Shown here: positions 6,240 to 13,707 of the stretch, in pieces
Layout of the letters: every line of letters starts with the position of its first letter
How positions within the stretch are numbered: position 1 is the stretch's first letter
Notes under the pieces: model-generated
Told to the model about the DNA's origin: nothing
Database searches by the model: none
What the model saw: only the letters and a program-made list of their open reading frames with translations
Origin: a virus
DNA length: 22,874 bases
Virus record (IMG/VR): IMGVR_UViG_3300033156_001230
Coordinates: 1 to 22,874 of that record
Reading direction: 5' to 3' (one strand)
Program-made: the position numbers and the translations under genes

Positions 6240-6848
6240 CAGGGGCGAGACGCCAGCACCCAAGGTTTACTTTCGTTCACCAGCCCCGCCCAGTCCCGGC
6301 TCCATTGGGGATCGATCCGGGCGACCGGTTCGATCGGTTCATTGCCGCGGCGCTCGTAGCCTCCCTTGCCCATCGCCGAGAGGTGCCGGGCCCGACTGCA
6401 TGGCCGGATAGCCGCCGACCGCCAGAAACGCCTCGCGGGTGAAGCCCCAGGCGCCGTGGAAGAGTCCATTCGTCGGCTTCCGCTCAAGTCGCGTGCGGCG
6501 GTCGATCCACACCTCGTCCGGCCGCGACCAGGGCACACCCGACTTCATAACCGCAGCCATGACTTCGAGGTGCCAAGGCAGATAGATGTCATCGTCGTCC
6601 CACACGGCGAACGCGTCCACATCGGCCGAAGCCAGCGCGGCACACGCGTTGCGCTTCTCGCCGAGCGTGCGGAACCGCTTTCCCAGCGACACGAGCCACC
6701 AGCCGGGGCCGGTTTGCTCGTCGTACTGCCCGGCGTCGTCCAGCACGATCAGCTCGCGCTGTGGATACGTCTGGCGCTCAAAGGACTCGATGGCCTCGGG
6801 CAATTGCTGTGGCCGATTGTAGGTACAGCAAAGACAGGCTATCTTCAT
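6236..6848 (-). pseudogene. GT2-family glycosyltransferase with out-of-frame internal deletion
   Basis: It starts at 6848 by ATGA overlap with the upstream GT2 gene. Residues 1-154 are a good GT-A domain: CTYNRP at the start, IVLDD, and the metal-binding VWDDDD (84-87), ending at GGYPAMQSG. The frame then runs to a stop at 6339. A second frame picks up near 6400 with HLSAMGKGGYERRG, a phrase like the C-terminal end of this phage GT2 group (compare HTYHGGNTW in the neighbour), and stops at 6236. The part that should hold the catalytic base and the intervening strand is missing. I read this as a deletion of perhaps 25-40 codons that also changed the frame. The product is probably inactive. Confidence 0.65.
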
Positions 6849-7561
6849 GCGGCGCTCGGGGGCAGGGGCAATGCGGGAAACCGGACGCGGAATGCTTCGT
6901 ATTCCTCCGGCGTCATCGGGCGGGTGATTTGACGCAGGATGTGGCCACGGTCCCACGTATTGCCGCCGTGGTAGGTGTGGACGTAGAGCAGCGGGTTGTT
7001 TTCCACCACAGCGGGCCGGCCGTGCTCGCGGGCCAGGTCGGCCAGGAAGAATGAATCTTCGCCGCGACGGGCCGCGTGGTACCGGCATCGCGTCGAGCGT
7101 GGAAACAACACCGTGCCCTCAATGGCGTGCCAGGGGCGCTTCCAATAGGCGTCGTGGACGCCTACGTCGTGCGACCACAGGTCGGCAATCGTCCATCGCC
7201 GCAGGCAGACGATGCCGCTCTTGCCCAGCGCGGCGACTTGCGTCGAGATACGCTCGGCAGCGTACCAATCGTCGTCGTCCCACTGGATGATGTACTCGCC
7301 TGTGGCCCACTCGATGCCGATGTTCCGCAACTCACCCAGCGTCAGCCGCTCGCCAGAAGCGTTCCGTGCGCCCCGGACATGCAACTCTCGGACGCGGTCG
7401 CACGGGGTCTTGAGCACTGAATCCACTCCGTCGTTGACGATGAGCAGACCGGCGTTAGCATAGTCCTGGGCCAGGAAGCAATCCACCGCCACGCGAGCCA
7501 GCGCGAGACGCTGCCGGCTCTTTCCGGTGACCATCATGGCCGTGACGCTCGGTTCATTCAT
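6845..7561 (-). CDS. GT2-family glycosyltransferase, 238 aa
   Basis: This is an intact GT-A fold enzyme. It has an N-terminal nucleotide-binding strand (TAMMVTG), LLIVNDG at 39-45, the metal-binding QWDDDDW (93-99), an acidic ED pair at 168-169 as likely catalytic base, and a C-terminal VHTYHGGNTW. It should transfer a sugar from a nucleotide sugar; donor and acceptor cannot be told. The start at 7561 overlaps the end of the sulfotransferase gene by 8 bases, and its own stop overlaps the next GT2 start (ATGA). Four genes are thus tightly coupled as a glycan-modifying cassette downstream of the tail genes. Confidence 0.88.
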   Translation of the reverse strand: MNEPSVTAMMVTGKSRQRLALARVAVDCFLAQDYANAGLLIVNDGVDSVLKTPCDRVRELHVRGARNASGERLTLGELRNIGIEWATGEYIIQWDDDDWYAAERISTQVAALGKSGIVCLRRWTIADLWSHDVGVHDAYWKRPWHAIEGTVLFPRSTRCRYHAARRGEDSFFLADLAREHGRPAVVENNPLLYVHTYHGGNTWDRGHILRQITRPMTPEEYEAFRVRFPALPLPPSAA

Positions 7562-8267
7562 CGAACCATCCCTCCAACTCGGAACCTGCGTAATGTCGCT
7601 TGAGATCTTCGTAGTTCTCGACGACCTCCCGCAACGGCCAATAGGGCTTGATTGTCCGGGGGCGTACGGGCACGCGTTCGACGCCCAGGTAATCCTGGAT
7701 CCGGCCGATGTGGTGTTCCCAATCGGCCACCAACGATTCGTAGTCGATCATCAAGGCGGCTGGCACCAAGGAGCGAGCTCGTTGCCAGAGCAAGCGATAG
7801 CAGTCCACGTCCGCTTCGAGGTCTTCGGGATCCACGCGGACCGGTGTGGGCGACGACGCGGGCGAGTAGTATTGCCAACGTCGTGTCTGGCTGGCCACCA
7901 AGTGAGAGACGTGTCGCCGAAGGAGATTGCGGCGGTTTAGGGCGATAACTCGGATGCCCTTGCCCTGTTCGTGAAGACGGCGGGCCAGTCGAAACCAATC
8001 CAATGGGGAGTTGTGCCGCCAGGGATAGGCGGATTCGCCGAGCGGGACGCGGTGGACACAGAACCCCGAGACGTCCGGGCCGCCGCGCAACCGTCTGGAT
8101 AGCACCTCTTCCACGTCTTCTTCCGTACGGGCCTCACAACCCGCCGCGTCGCGGTTGAAGATCTCGCCCGCACAACGGATCTGGGGATGGCGATCCAAGG
8201 CCGTGCGGAGCATGTGGGTGCCACAACGCGGAAACGATTCGATCACGAACGGGAGTGCGCGGGTCAT
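7554..8267 (-). CDS. Sulfotransferase, 237 aa
   Basis: The start at 8267 has GGAGGTG upstream and an ATGA overlap with the GT4 gene. Residues 9-20 (IESFPRCGTHML) form the 5'-phosphosulfate loop of PAPS-dependent sulfotransferases. IALNRRNLLRRHVSH supplies the Arg and Ser that bind the 3'-phosphate. LMIDYESLVADWE and IQDYLGV fit the C-terminal part of the fold. The enzyme moves sulfate from PAPS to a hydroxyl or amine of a glycan or other acceptor. In a phage late operon, surrounded by glycosyltransferases, the likely acceptor is a sugar on the virion or host surface. All expected motifs are present, so it should be active. Confidence 0.88.
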   Translation of the reverse strand: MTRALPFVIESFPRCGTHMLRTALDRHPQIRCAGEIFNRDAAGCEARTEEDVEEVLSRRLRGGPDVSGFCVHRVPLGESAYPWRHNSPLDWFRLARRLHEQGKGIRVIALNRRNLLRRHVSHLVASQTRRWQYYSPASSPTPVRVDPEDLEADVDCYRLLWQRARSLVPAALMIDYESLVADWEHHIGRIQDYLGVERVPVRPRTIKPYWPLREVVENYEDLKRHYAGSELEGWFDE

Positions 8268-8315
8268 CGTGCCACCTCCACCGACGCGAAGAGTTGTCGC
8301 CAACCGGCCAGGATC

Positions 8316-8381
8316 GTTTCCGGGTCGGCCAGTTCCTCGACTCGGGCCGTTTCCGGGTCGGCCAGTTCCTCGACTCGGGCC
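8316..8381. repeat. 33-bp perfect tandem duplication (in frame)
   Basis: Two identical 33-bp units encode ARVEELADPET twice near the C-terminus of the GT4. The frame is kept. Confidence 0.96.
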
Positions 8382-8592
8382 CGGGCCGCCTCGGCCGTCT
8401 CGATCCGCAACCGCTCGTCGTAGGCCAACGTCGCCGCGTAGTGGGCCAGTTCCTCGTCGCAGTCGCCCAAGAAGCCGGTGGTGCCGTGCTCGACCATCTC
8501 GGGCCAGCCCCATTGGTTTTGGGCCACGATGGGCACGCCGGCGGCCATCGCCTCCAGGCCCGCCCGCGGCCAATTCTCCCGGGCCCCGCCGT

Positions 8593-8602
8593 TTACCTTA
8601 CC
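8593..8602. repeat. 5-bp tandem duplication TTACC-TTACC (frame-breaking)
   Basis: On the minus strand GGTAA is doubled, which places TAA in the GT4 frame. Deleting one copy restores MLAVNGGA and the rest of the enzyme. Five-base tandem units are prone to slippage in both directions. Confidence 0.85.
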
Positions 8603-9320
8603 GCCAACATGCAGTGCAGCTTGCCGAAGAACTTTTGCACGGGCATGGCGTTCGGCTCGAAGCACTCCGCCCACGCCGGCGGGCGGCCCAGCTTGGCGTG
8701 TGTCTGCCGGGTCATGCCCAGCATCACCGCCCGCTTGTGCCGGTACTGGATCCGCCCGTAGATCGGCCAGGTGTTGCTCGACCACTTGTCCTGGTCGGGC
8801 CGGGCCACGCGGCCGAAGAAAAAGGGCTCGCCCGGTGCGTGCGGACGCGGACGGAAGGGCCACTCGGCCAGGTCGAACGCGCCGCGGATGAGGTGGCCGG
8901 CGGTCCCGTCGTAGCCGTAGCGCTGAAGCTGCGGCTCGATCTGCGACCGCTGGTATTGGCTCTGGAATACCAGTGCCTCGGGCAGCCCACCCTCGGCATA
9001 GAACTGCCGCTCGTGGCCGAAGAGGAACGTCATGCAGTTGACCCAGACCAACGGACAGCCGAGCCGCCGCAGCCGCGCGGCCTGCCGCATGAAGTGGACA
9101 TTGCAGAAGCCGACCGCGATCGAGCCGGCCAGATCGGGCACGGTTTCCAGTTCATCCGGCTTCACGTGGTGCGTGGTGCAGCCGATCGCCTCGACGCGCT
9201 GTTCCCAACGCGGGTCCGTTCCCCAGGTGGGGATCAGGTGCACGTTCCAACCGGCGGTGCGCCAGAGCCGGATCGTATGCCAGCATTCGGTGCAGGCGCC
9301 GCCCACGTCGCCGGGATAGC

Positions 9321-9346
9321 CGAGGATGAAGATCGAGGATGAAGAT
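9321..9346. repeat. 13-bp perfect tandem duplication (frame-breaking)
   Basis: The unit CGAGGATGAAGAT occurs twice directly at the GT4 start region. One copy fewer joins MIIFIL to GYPGDVGG in one frame. Confidence 0.93.
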
Positions 9347-9354
9347 GATCATTG

Positions 9355-9403
9355 CAAATTGAAAATTGAAAATTGAAAATTGGAAATTGAAAATTGAAAA
9401 TTG
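9355..9403. repeat. Heptamer array, CAATTTT type, 5' of GT4
   Basis: On the minus strand about seven copies of CAATTTT (variants CAATTTC and CAATTTG) run up to the GT4 start codon, which lies within the CAATG end of the array. No Shine-Dalgarno site is visible. Confidence 0.95.
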
Positions 9404-9415
9404 CCGGTCTGCTAC

Positions 9416-9455
9416 CTTTCCACTCACCACTCACCACTCTCCACTCCCCACTTTC
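9416..9455. repeat. Heptamer array, GTGAGTG type, 3' of the Cys-rich gene
   Basis: On the minus strand GTGGGGA/GTGGAGA/GTGGTGA units follow the codons for GKW. They encode the last residues of the Cys-rich protein and provide its TGA stop. Confidence 0.92.
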
Positions 9456-9681
9456 CCGCCGGGCAATGTTCGGTCGCCATGCGGAGTTTGTTTCGCAGCG
9501 CCGTGCCGTCCGGCCGGCAACGACAGCCGCACAAGGTGCAGGTACTCCGCTGCGGGTCGAAATGCTCGCACGGCCGGCAAATGGTCTCGAAGATCCGGCG
9601 GACCTGCTCATCGCCGCGCTTGGGGCGGCCGGCCGCCATCCAACGCCGCATGGCCTTGCCGTATCGCAACAGTCTGATCAT
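9424..9681 (-). CDS. Cys-rich (zinc-finger-like) small protein, 85 aa
   Basis: The core has CRPC, then CTLCGCRC, and a final Cys in MATEHCPAGKW, spaced like a small zinc-binding knuckle. Comparable short proteins with a CGC-type cluster and a C-terminal NKL-MATE-CP-GKW phrase occur in phage tail/glycosylation regions, as I recall them. The role is unknown. The start at 9681 has no ribosome site because a heptamer array lies directly upstream. The C-terminal GVESGEW and the stop come from the downstream array, so the original C-terminus was probably GKW or close to it. Confidence 0.75.
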   Translation of the reverse strand: MIRLLRYGKAMRRWMAAGRPKRGDEQVRRIFETICRPCEHFDPQRSTCTLCGCRCRPDGTALRNKLRMATEHCPAGKWGVESGEW

Positions 9682-9684
9682 GTA

Positions 9685-9744
9685 CAGTAGTGGATAGTGG
9701 GTAGTGGGTAGTGGGTAGTGGATAGTGGATAGTGGGTAGTGGAT
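9685..9744. repeat. Heptamer array, GTGGATA/GTGGGTA type (plus strand)
   Basis: About eight units with period 7 fill the gap between the poly-Ser gene stop and the Cys-rich gene start. Read in the coding direction (CCACTAT/CCACTAC) the array has no stop codon in any frame. Confidence 0.95.
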
Positions 9745-9754
9745 AACCGATCGC

Positions 9755-11278
9755 TTACGCTCCCGATGAACTGCTCGATGATCCCGATGAACTGCTCGAT
9801 GATCCCGATGAACTGCTCGATGATCCCGACGAACCGCACGGAATGCACTCGACCCATTCCTCCTCGGTAACCTCCGTGCCCGGCGGCAGCGTGATGTCTT
9901 GCAGGCAGAACTCGATACAGCCGTCTTCGCAATGGAAGTTGGTCATCACCGTAATCGTCAGCGGCCCGGAAGAACTGCTCGACGAAGAACTGCTGGAAGA
10001 GGAACTGCTGGAAGAGGAACTGCTCGACGAAGAACTGCTCGACTCGGGTGGAAAGGCGATCGGGTACTCCACCGGAAAACACTCCGGCGGCAAGGAAGCC
10101 ACCAGTGTTTTGGGCCAGTAGCTTCCCTGGGAATCCTGTTCGAGCAGGAACCAACTCCAGTCATCCCAGGCGGTGGTTTCCCAGCCGGCGTTCGGTGGGA
10201 GACTGAGGTAATAGACCGGCGCGTCGTCGTACCAAGTCCGCAGCGTCTCGAAGAGGTAGTCCGCCACGTCGTTGATCTGCTGGGTGTTGTAGATCTCGCC
10301 GTCGCGTTCGCGGGCCGGCTGGGTGAGATAGACGGTGAGGTTCACCGCGCCTGAGCCGTTCCGCTGGATGATGTATCGCTGGCCGCTGGGCCACAGGTAG
10401 CGAGGTTGGGCCAGCGGCAAGGAGAAGGCCACCTGGCCGAGACGGCGGAGGTTGCCGCCGGTGGCATCATCCGGCCGGCCGACGATCCGCGGCCTTTGGT
10501 CGAATTGATTGGTGACCGACTCGCTGGCCTCGGCAGGCGTCTGGAGGTGATAGTACTCTCCGTCGAACGTGACGCGCTGTCCACAGCAGGCGGCCAGACC
10601 GTCGAGAACCAGGCCGGCGGGCAGGTGCCGAGTCCAGGCCAAGGCGTCCGGCGGTACTGGCGGTTCGACGAGCCCTTGGACGCGAGACGCGAAGGGCAGC
10701 GCGCCGACGATCTCCTGCCAGGTCTGCGGCTCGATCAGTTCCACCATCTGCCGCCCCTCCTGGAACCGCCGGTCCACCAGCACGGCCATCGCCAGGTCGG
10801 GCCGGATCGTCGGCAGGCATTTGAGGATCTGTAGCCGATAGGTCCGTTGCGTCGTGCCCTGCTGGCCGTTTTGGCCGGAGAATTCCCAAGTGACCTCTGT
10901 GTCCAGCGCGCTGCGGATCGCCTCGGGATCGGTCCAGATCAACGCCATGGCGAAGCGGCCGGCCCCGGTGGGAAACCAGAGGGAATTCGGCTTGAAGGCC
11001 GGCGGCCGGGTCTGCCAGGGCCAGACGGGAAAACCGGCCTGTTCATCCACGCGGTTGCACAGATAAATGCCCTCCTGGACCGGCTGGCCGGCCGAAGAGG
11101 AGAGGCGGCCCAATTCCCGCAACGGGCTCCGCGGCCGATGGACACCGGCCAGCAGGTAAGGGTCGGGCCCGAAGACCGGGGCAAGCTGCGACGGCAGCCA
11201 CCGCTGGAGATATTCCTGCAATCGAGCGTCCGGATCAGGCCAGTAGATCGGGATGTCGCGACCCAAAACCTTGGTCAT
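9755..11278 (-). CDS. Phage structural (tail/appendage) protein with long poly-serine C-terminus, 507 aa
   Basis: The start at 11278 (MTKVLGRDIPIYWPDP) has AAAGGA upstream; an ATG six codons earlier is less likely. The first roughly 390 residues are a mixed alpha/beta structural protein with no motif I can name. Then come 25 consecutive serines (codons at 9968-10042), a 40-residue block with four Cys (CEDGCIEFC, CIPC), and three SSSSSSG repeats at the end. All six serine codons are used in the tracts, which argues that serine content is selected and not just DNA slippage. It lies between tail genes and the glycosyltransferases, so the serines are candidate O-glycosylation sites. By position it should be a tail fibre, tip or appendage protein. 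Confidence 0.78.
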   Translation of the reverse strand: MTKVLGRDIPIYWPDPDARLQEYLQRWLPSQLAPVFGPDPYLLAGVHRPRSPLRELGRLSSSAGQPVQEGIYLCNRVDEQAGFPVWPWQTRPPAFKPNSLWFPTGAGRFAMALIWTDPEAIRSALDTEVTWEFSGQNGQQGTTQRTYRLQILKCLPTIRPDLAMAVLVDRRFQEGRQMVELIEPQTWQEIVGALPFASRVQGLVEPPVPPDALAWTRHLPAGLVLDGLAACCGQRVTFDGEYYHLQTPAEASESVTNQFDQRPRIVGRPDDATGGNLRRLGQVAFSLPLAQPRYLWPSGQRYIIQRNGSGAVNLTVYLTQPARERDGEIYNTQQINDVADYLFETLRTWYDDAPVYYLSLPPNAGWETTAWDDWSWFLLEQDSQGSYWPKTLVASLPPECFPVEYPIAFPPESSSSSSSSSSSSSSSSSSSSSSSSSGPLTITVMTNFHCEDGCIEFCLQDITLPPGTEVTEEEWVECIPCGSSGSSSSSSGSSSSSSGSSSSSSGA

Positions 11279-11295
11279 CCGCACGAATCCTTTCA

Positions 11296-11400
11296 AAGTG
11301 GATAGTGGATAGTGGATAGTGGATAGTGGGTAGTGGATAGTGGATAGTGGATAGTAGAACTACCCTTCACTCTTCACTCTCCACTAACCACTATCCACTG
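11296..11400. repeat. Inverted pair of heptamer arrays (GTGGATA then its complement)
   Basis: A GTGGATA array (about 11296-11355) is followed by a complementary CCACTAT-type array (about 11370-11400). The transcript could fold into a long hairpin between the two genes. The right arm supplies the TAG stop of the upstream gene. Confidence 0.92.
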
Positions 11401-11894
11401 CTACTGGCCAACTCCCAATCGAACGGCAGGCCGAACTCCAGCGTCAGGCCCCAGAGCAGCGTCTGGGGACCGCCCAGGCGCTGGAGGAGTTGCGGGCCGC
11501 TGGAGCGGATGCAGTAGACCAATTGCCGCTGCGCGACCTCCAGGTCCCAACCGACCAGCGCGGCCAGCACCTGGCGCTTCCGCTCGTAAAGCCCGCGGGA
11601 GGCATTCAGGAGGGTTTTTTCTGCCTCGTCGGCCCGGTCCAAGGCGCAGCGGACGTAGATAGTCACCGCGAAGGTCCAGGCCTCGGTGATGTTGCCGGGG
11701 AACTGCTCGGCGGGCTCGAAACGGCCTTCGCCCGGACTGACGGCCAGAAAATAGTCGCCGCCCCGCGGGACTTCTTCCAGGGCCAGCGGTTGCCAGGCCA
11801 AAAAGCATTGGTTGGCATCGAGGCCCAATTGCTCGCGGAGCCGGGCCAGGATGGCCGTCAAGAGTGCGATGGGGGTGGTGTCGGGTCGGTCCAT
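11391..11894 (-). CDS. Phage structural protein of unknown function, 167 aa
   Basis: It begins MDRPDTTPIALLTAILARLR, with an N-terminal helix, then a beta-rich middle (FAVTIYVRC) and LLWGLTLEFGLPFDWEL. The size and layout resemble small tail-completion or terminator-type proteins, but the position far downstream of the tail tube is unusual for one. A CCACTAC heptamer array runs directly to the ATG, leaving no ribosome site. The last residues (SSG) and the TAG come from the downstream array. Its reading frame is clean and it lies in the late gene series, so it is very likely real; the role is a guess. Confidence 0.78.
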   Translation of the reverse strand: MDRPDTTPIALLTAILARLREQLGLDANQCFLAWQPLALEEVPRGGDYFLAVSPGEGRFEPAEQFPGNITEAWTFAVTIYVRCALDRADEAEKTLLNASRGLYERKRQVLAALVGWDLEVAQRQLVYCIRSSGPQLLQRLGGPQTLLWGLTLEFGLPFDWELASSSG

Positions 11895-11996
11895 GGGTAG
11901 TGGATAGTGGTTAGTGGATAGTGGTTAGTGGATAGTGGGTAGTGGGTAGTGGTGAGTGGTGAGTGGTGAGTGATCTCAATTCACCATTCATCATTC
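11895..11996. repeat. Composite heptamer array (GAATGAY, CACTCAC, CCACTAN types)
   Basis: In coding direction the order is GAATGAT-type units after the stop of the 545-aa gene, then CACTCAC units, then ACTACCC/ACTATCC/ACTAACC units running into the ATG of the 167-aa gene. Confidence 0.93.
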
Positions 11997-11997
11997 G

Positions 11998-13635
11998 TCA
12001 TGACCCGATCACGCTCTCGGGGATTGTCGGCGAGTCGCTGGTCGGCAGCGTCAGGCCGTATTCGTGGAGTCGGAAGACGCGGTGCGTCCATTCGTGGACC
12101 TTGCCGGCCCGGTTGTTGGCGGGGGCAAGCGTCCAGTACTGGCCCGGCTCGGGCGTGCGATTCGGTCGCAGGCAGGCCAAGGCGGGCCCGCCCGTATAGA
12201 GCCGCGTGGCGGGGACCAACACCAGGTCGTCGATGTAGAGCACGCCCCCGTCGTTCAATGCGGTAGTCATCTCGATCCGCAGCCAAAGGGTGCCGGCGTC
12301 CTCCGCCCGGAAGAACATCGCACCGGAGGCCGCCTGGTGCGCAGTGTCGGAGAGCCCGGGCACGGAGACGCTCAGCGCGTTGTTCTCGTCGGCCGGACTG
12401 GTGGTGACGGCGCCGTCGATCCCGTCGAGCACGGCGAACTGCACCTCGCCGGCGGTAGCGGCGTCGCGTCGCAGCCAGACGTGCAGGATGTACGGCGTCT
12501 CGCCGGCGACCGTGACCGGGACGTAGAGGACCGGCTTGGTGCCGCCGGCGTCACCGATGATTTTGAGTGTGCGACCCCGAAAACTGCCCGCCTCGCCTTG
12601 CTGCGTGGTGGCGTGGGCGATGGCCGGGCTGCTGCCGCCGGTGAGCTTGTTGATCGAAGCAAGCTGCTGGATGTTCCCGCCCAGGCCGTGGAAGGTGACC
12701 GTGTGGGTGTAGTTCGGTGAGGTCCCGGTGGACTCCACGGTGACCTCGGCCAGGTCGCCGATCGCCCGCAGGGCCGATTGGACCGCCGATGCGCCGGCGT
12801 CGTAGGCGATCGGCGCGGTGCCCCACTGCCTGCCGTCCGGGTCGGTGTAGAGCAAGGCGTACCAGCCGCCGGTCGGGGTGCCGGAGATGGTGACCGTCTG
12901 CTCTTCGGGTTCGGTCAGCGCGACATGGGTGGGCGAATCGCCGGTGTGGACGATCCAGTAGTCCGGGATCACCCCGTCGCCGGACAGCCCGAAGTCGCCG
13001 TTGGGCACCAGACTGCTGTCGGGCCCGAGCATCGGCAGGTAGGTATCCAGGCCGCTGCCGGCCGGCCAGTCGTAGCGCAGGGCGTCGGCGCGGGGGCCGG
13101 AGAGGACCCGCACGCCGGCAGAATCGCCGAACATCTCGAGCGTTTCGGCCAATAGCATCGGCTGGACGTAGCCCCGATCGTCCCGGTCGGTCCCGGCGAT
13201 GGAGATCTGCGGGCCAAGATTCCCGCTGCCGGCCGAGGGCGTGCCGAGACTGGTGGTCGTCTCCAGGACCGTCTCGCCTTGTGCCTGCATCTGCTCGATG
13301 ACGTAGCCCCAGGCCTCTTCCAGATCGCCGGCCCGGCCGGGCATCTCGCGACGGACCAACTCGAGGGTCAGGCGTTCGGCCGCCTGGCGGACCGCCGGGG
13401 CCAGCGAGTCGGAACCGCCCTGCCAGGCGAAGGTCGCGCTGGGAAGACCTCGCAGGGCCTGGTCGATCGCCAACTGGTCGGAAACGGCGTCGGCCATCGA
13501 CATCACCCCGGCCACCGCGCCGGGGACCGTACTCCCGTGGGCCACCAGCAGCAAATCCAAGCTGTAGTAGACCTTGCCCAACAGGTCGAACAGCCCCGGA
13601 TCGTTCGGGGCACCGCTGTAGAGGTTTAGTGGCAT
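11998..13635 (-). CDS. Phage tail/receptor-binding protein with carbohydrate-binding-like domains, 545 aa
   Basis: Residues 1-110 are helical (LAIDQALRGLP and so on), probably the virion-anchoring part. At about 215-235 LVPNGDFGLSGDGVIPDYW opens a jelly-roll-like domain that closes near 480 with LWLRIEMTTALNDGGVLYID, the pattern of carbohydrate-binding-like modules. Within it, APIAYDAGASAVQSALRAIG followed by VESTG and HTVTFHGLGG matches a domain phrase common in planctomycete surface proteins (PI-YNASA-AVQ-AL, then VT-TG, VTF-G). By position and domain type it may bind host glycans. The start has only a weak GAG site. Confidence 0.8.
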   Translation of the reverse strand: MPLNLYSGAPNDPGLFDLLGKVYYSLDLLLVAHGSTVPGAVAGVMSMADAVSDQLAIDQALRGLPSATFAWQGGSDSLAPAVRQAAERLTLELVRREMPGRAGDLEEAWGYVIEQMQAQGETVLETTTSLGTPSAGSGNLGPQISIAGTDRDDRGYVQPMLLAETLEMFGDSAGVRVLSGPRADALRYDWPAGSGLDTYLPMLGPDSSLVPNGDFGLSGDGVIPDYWIVHTGDSPTHVALTEPEEQTVTISGTPTGGWYALLYTDPDGRQWGTAPIAYDAGASAVQSALRAIGDLAEVTVESTGTSPNYTHTVTFHGLGGNIQQLASINKLTGGSSPAIAHATTQQGEAGSFRGRTLKIIGDAGGTKPVLYVPVTVAGETPYILHVWLRRDAATAGEVQFAVLDGIDGAVTTSPADENNALSVSVPGLSDTAHQAASGAMFFRAEDAGTLWLRIEMTTALNDGGVLYIDDLVLVPATRLYTGGPALACLRPNRTPEPGQYWTLAPANNRAGKVHEWTHRVFRLHEYGLTLPTSDSPTIPESVIGS

Positions 13636-13650
13636 GATCTCGCTCGTTTA

Positions 13651-13707
13651 GAGTGGTGAGTGGTGAGTGGTGGGTGGTGAGTGGTGAGTGTTCCCCATTC
13701 GTCATTC
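13651..13707. repeat. Composite heptamer array (GAATGAC and CACTCAC types)
   Basis: After the stop of the 624-aa gene the coding strand has GAATGACGAATGG and then six CACTCAC/CACCCAC units. It is the same order as at 11895-11996 and 17052-17090. Confidence 0.92.

Larger units (their letters stand above)
8264..9352 (-). pseudogene. GT4-family (GT-B) glycosyltransferase broken by 13-bp and 5-bp tandem duplications
   Basis: The start ATG at 9352 gives MIIFIL, then a 13-bp duplication changes the frame. The middle frame reads GYPGDVGGACTECWHTIRLW, a typical GT4 N-terminus, and runs to a TAA at 8595 created by a 5-bp duplication (TTACC twice). The last frame holds ARENWPRAGLEAMAAG and VPIVAQNQWGWPEMVEHG, the donor-binding block of GT4 enzymes. 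Removing one copy of each duplication leaves exactly 357 codons with MLAVNGGARENW across the second junction. The gene follows a CAATTTT-type heptamer array that runs to the ATG with no ribosome site. It is the first gene of the glycan cassette. Its present state may be off, dead or an assembly error. Confidence 0.82.

Noticed and set aside
8155-9342. 395-residue plus-strand ORF
   Set aside because: It is antisense to the sulfotransferase and GT4, whose motifs are clear. Long antisense frames are common in GC-rich DNA.
9355-9744. CRISPR-like array
   Set aside because: The repeats have a 7-bp period and no spacers, and no cas-like gene is present.
9755-11278. Diversity-generating retroelement target
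   Set aside because: No reverse transcriptase or template repeat is visible in the window, and the repeats in this gene are simple serine codons.
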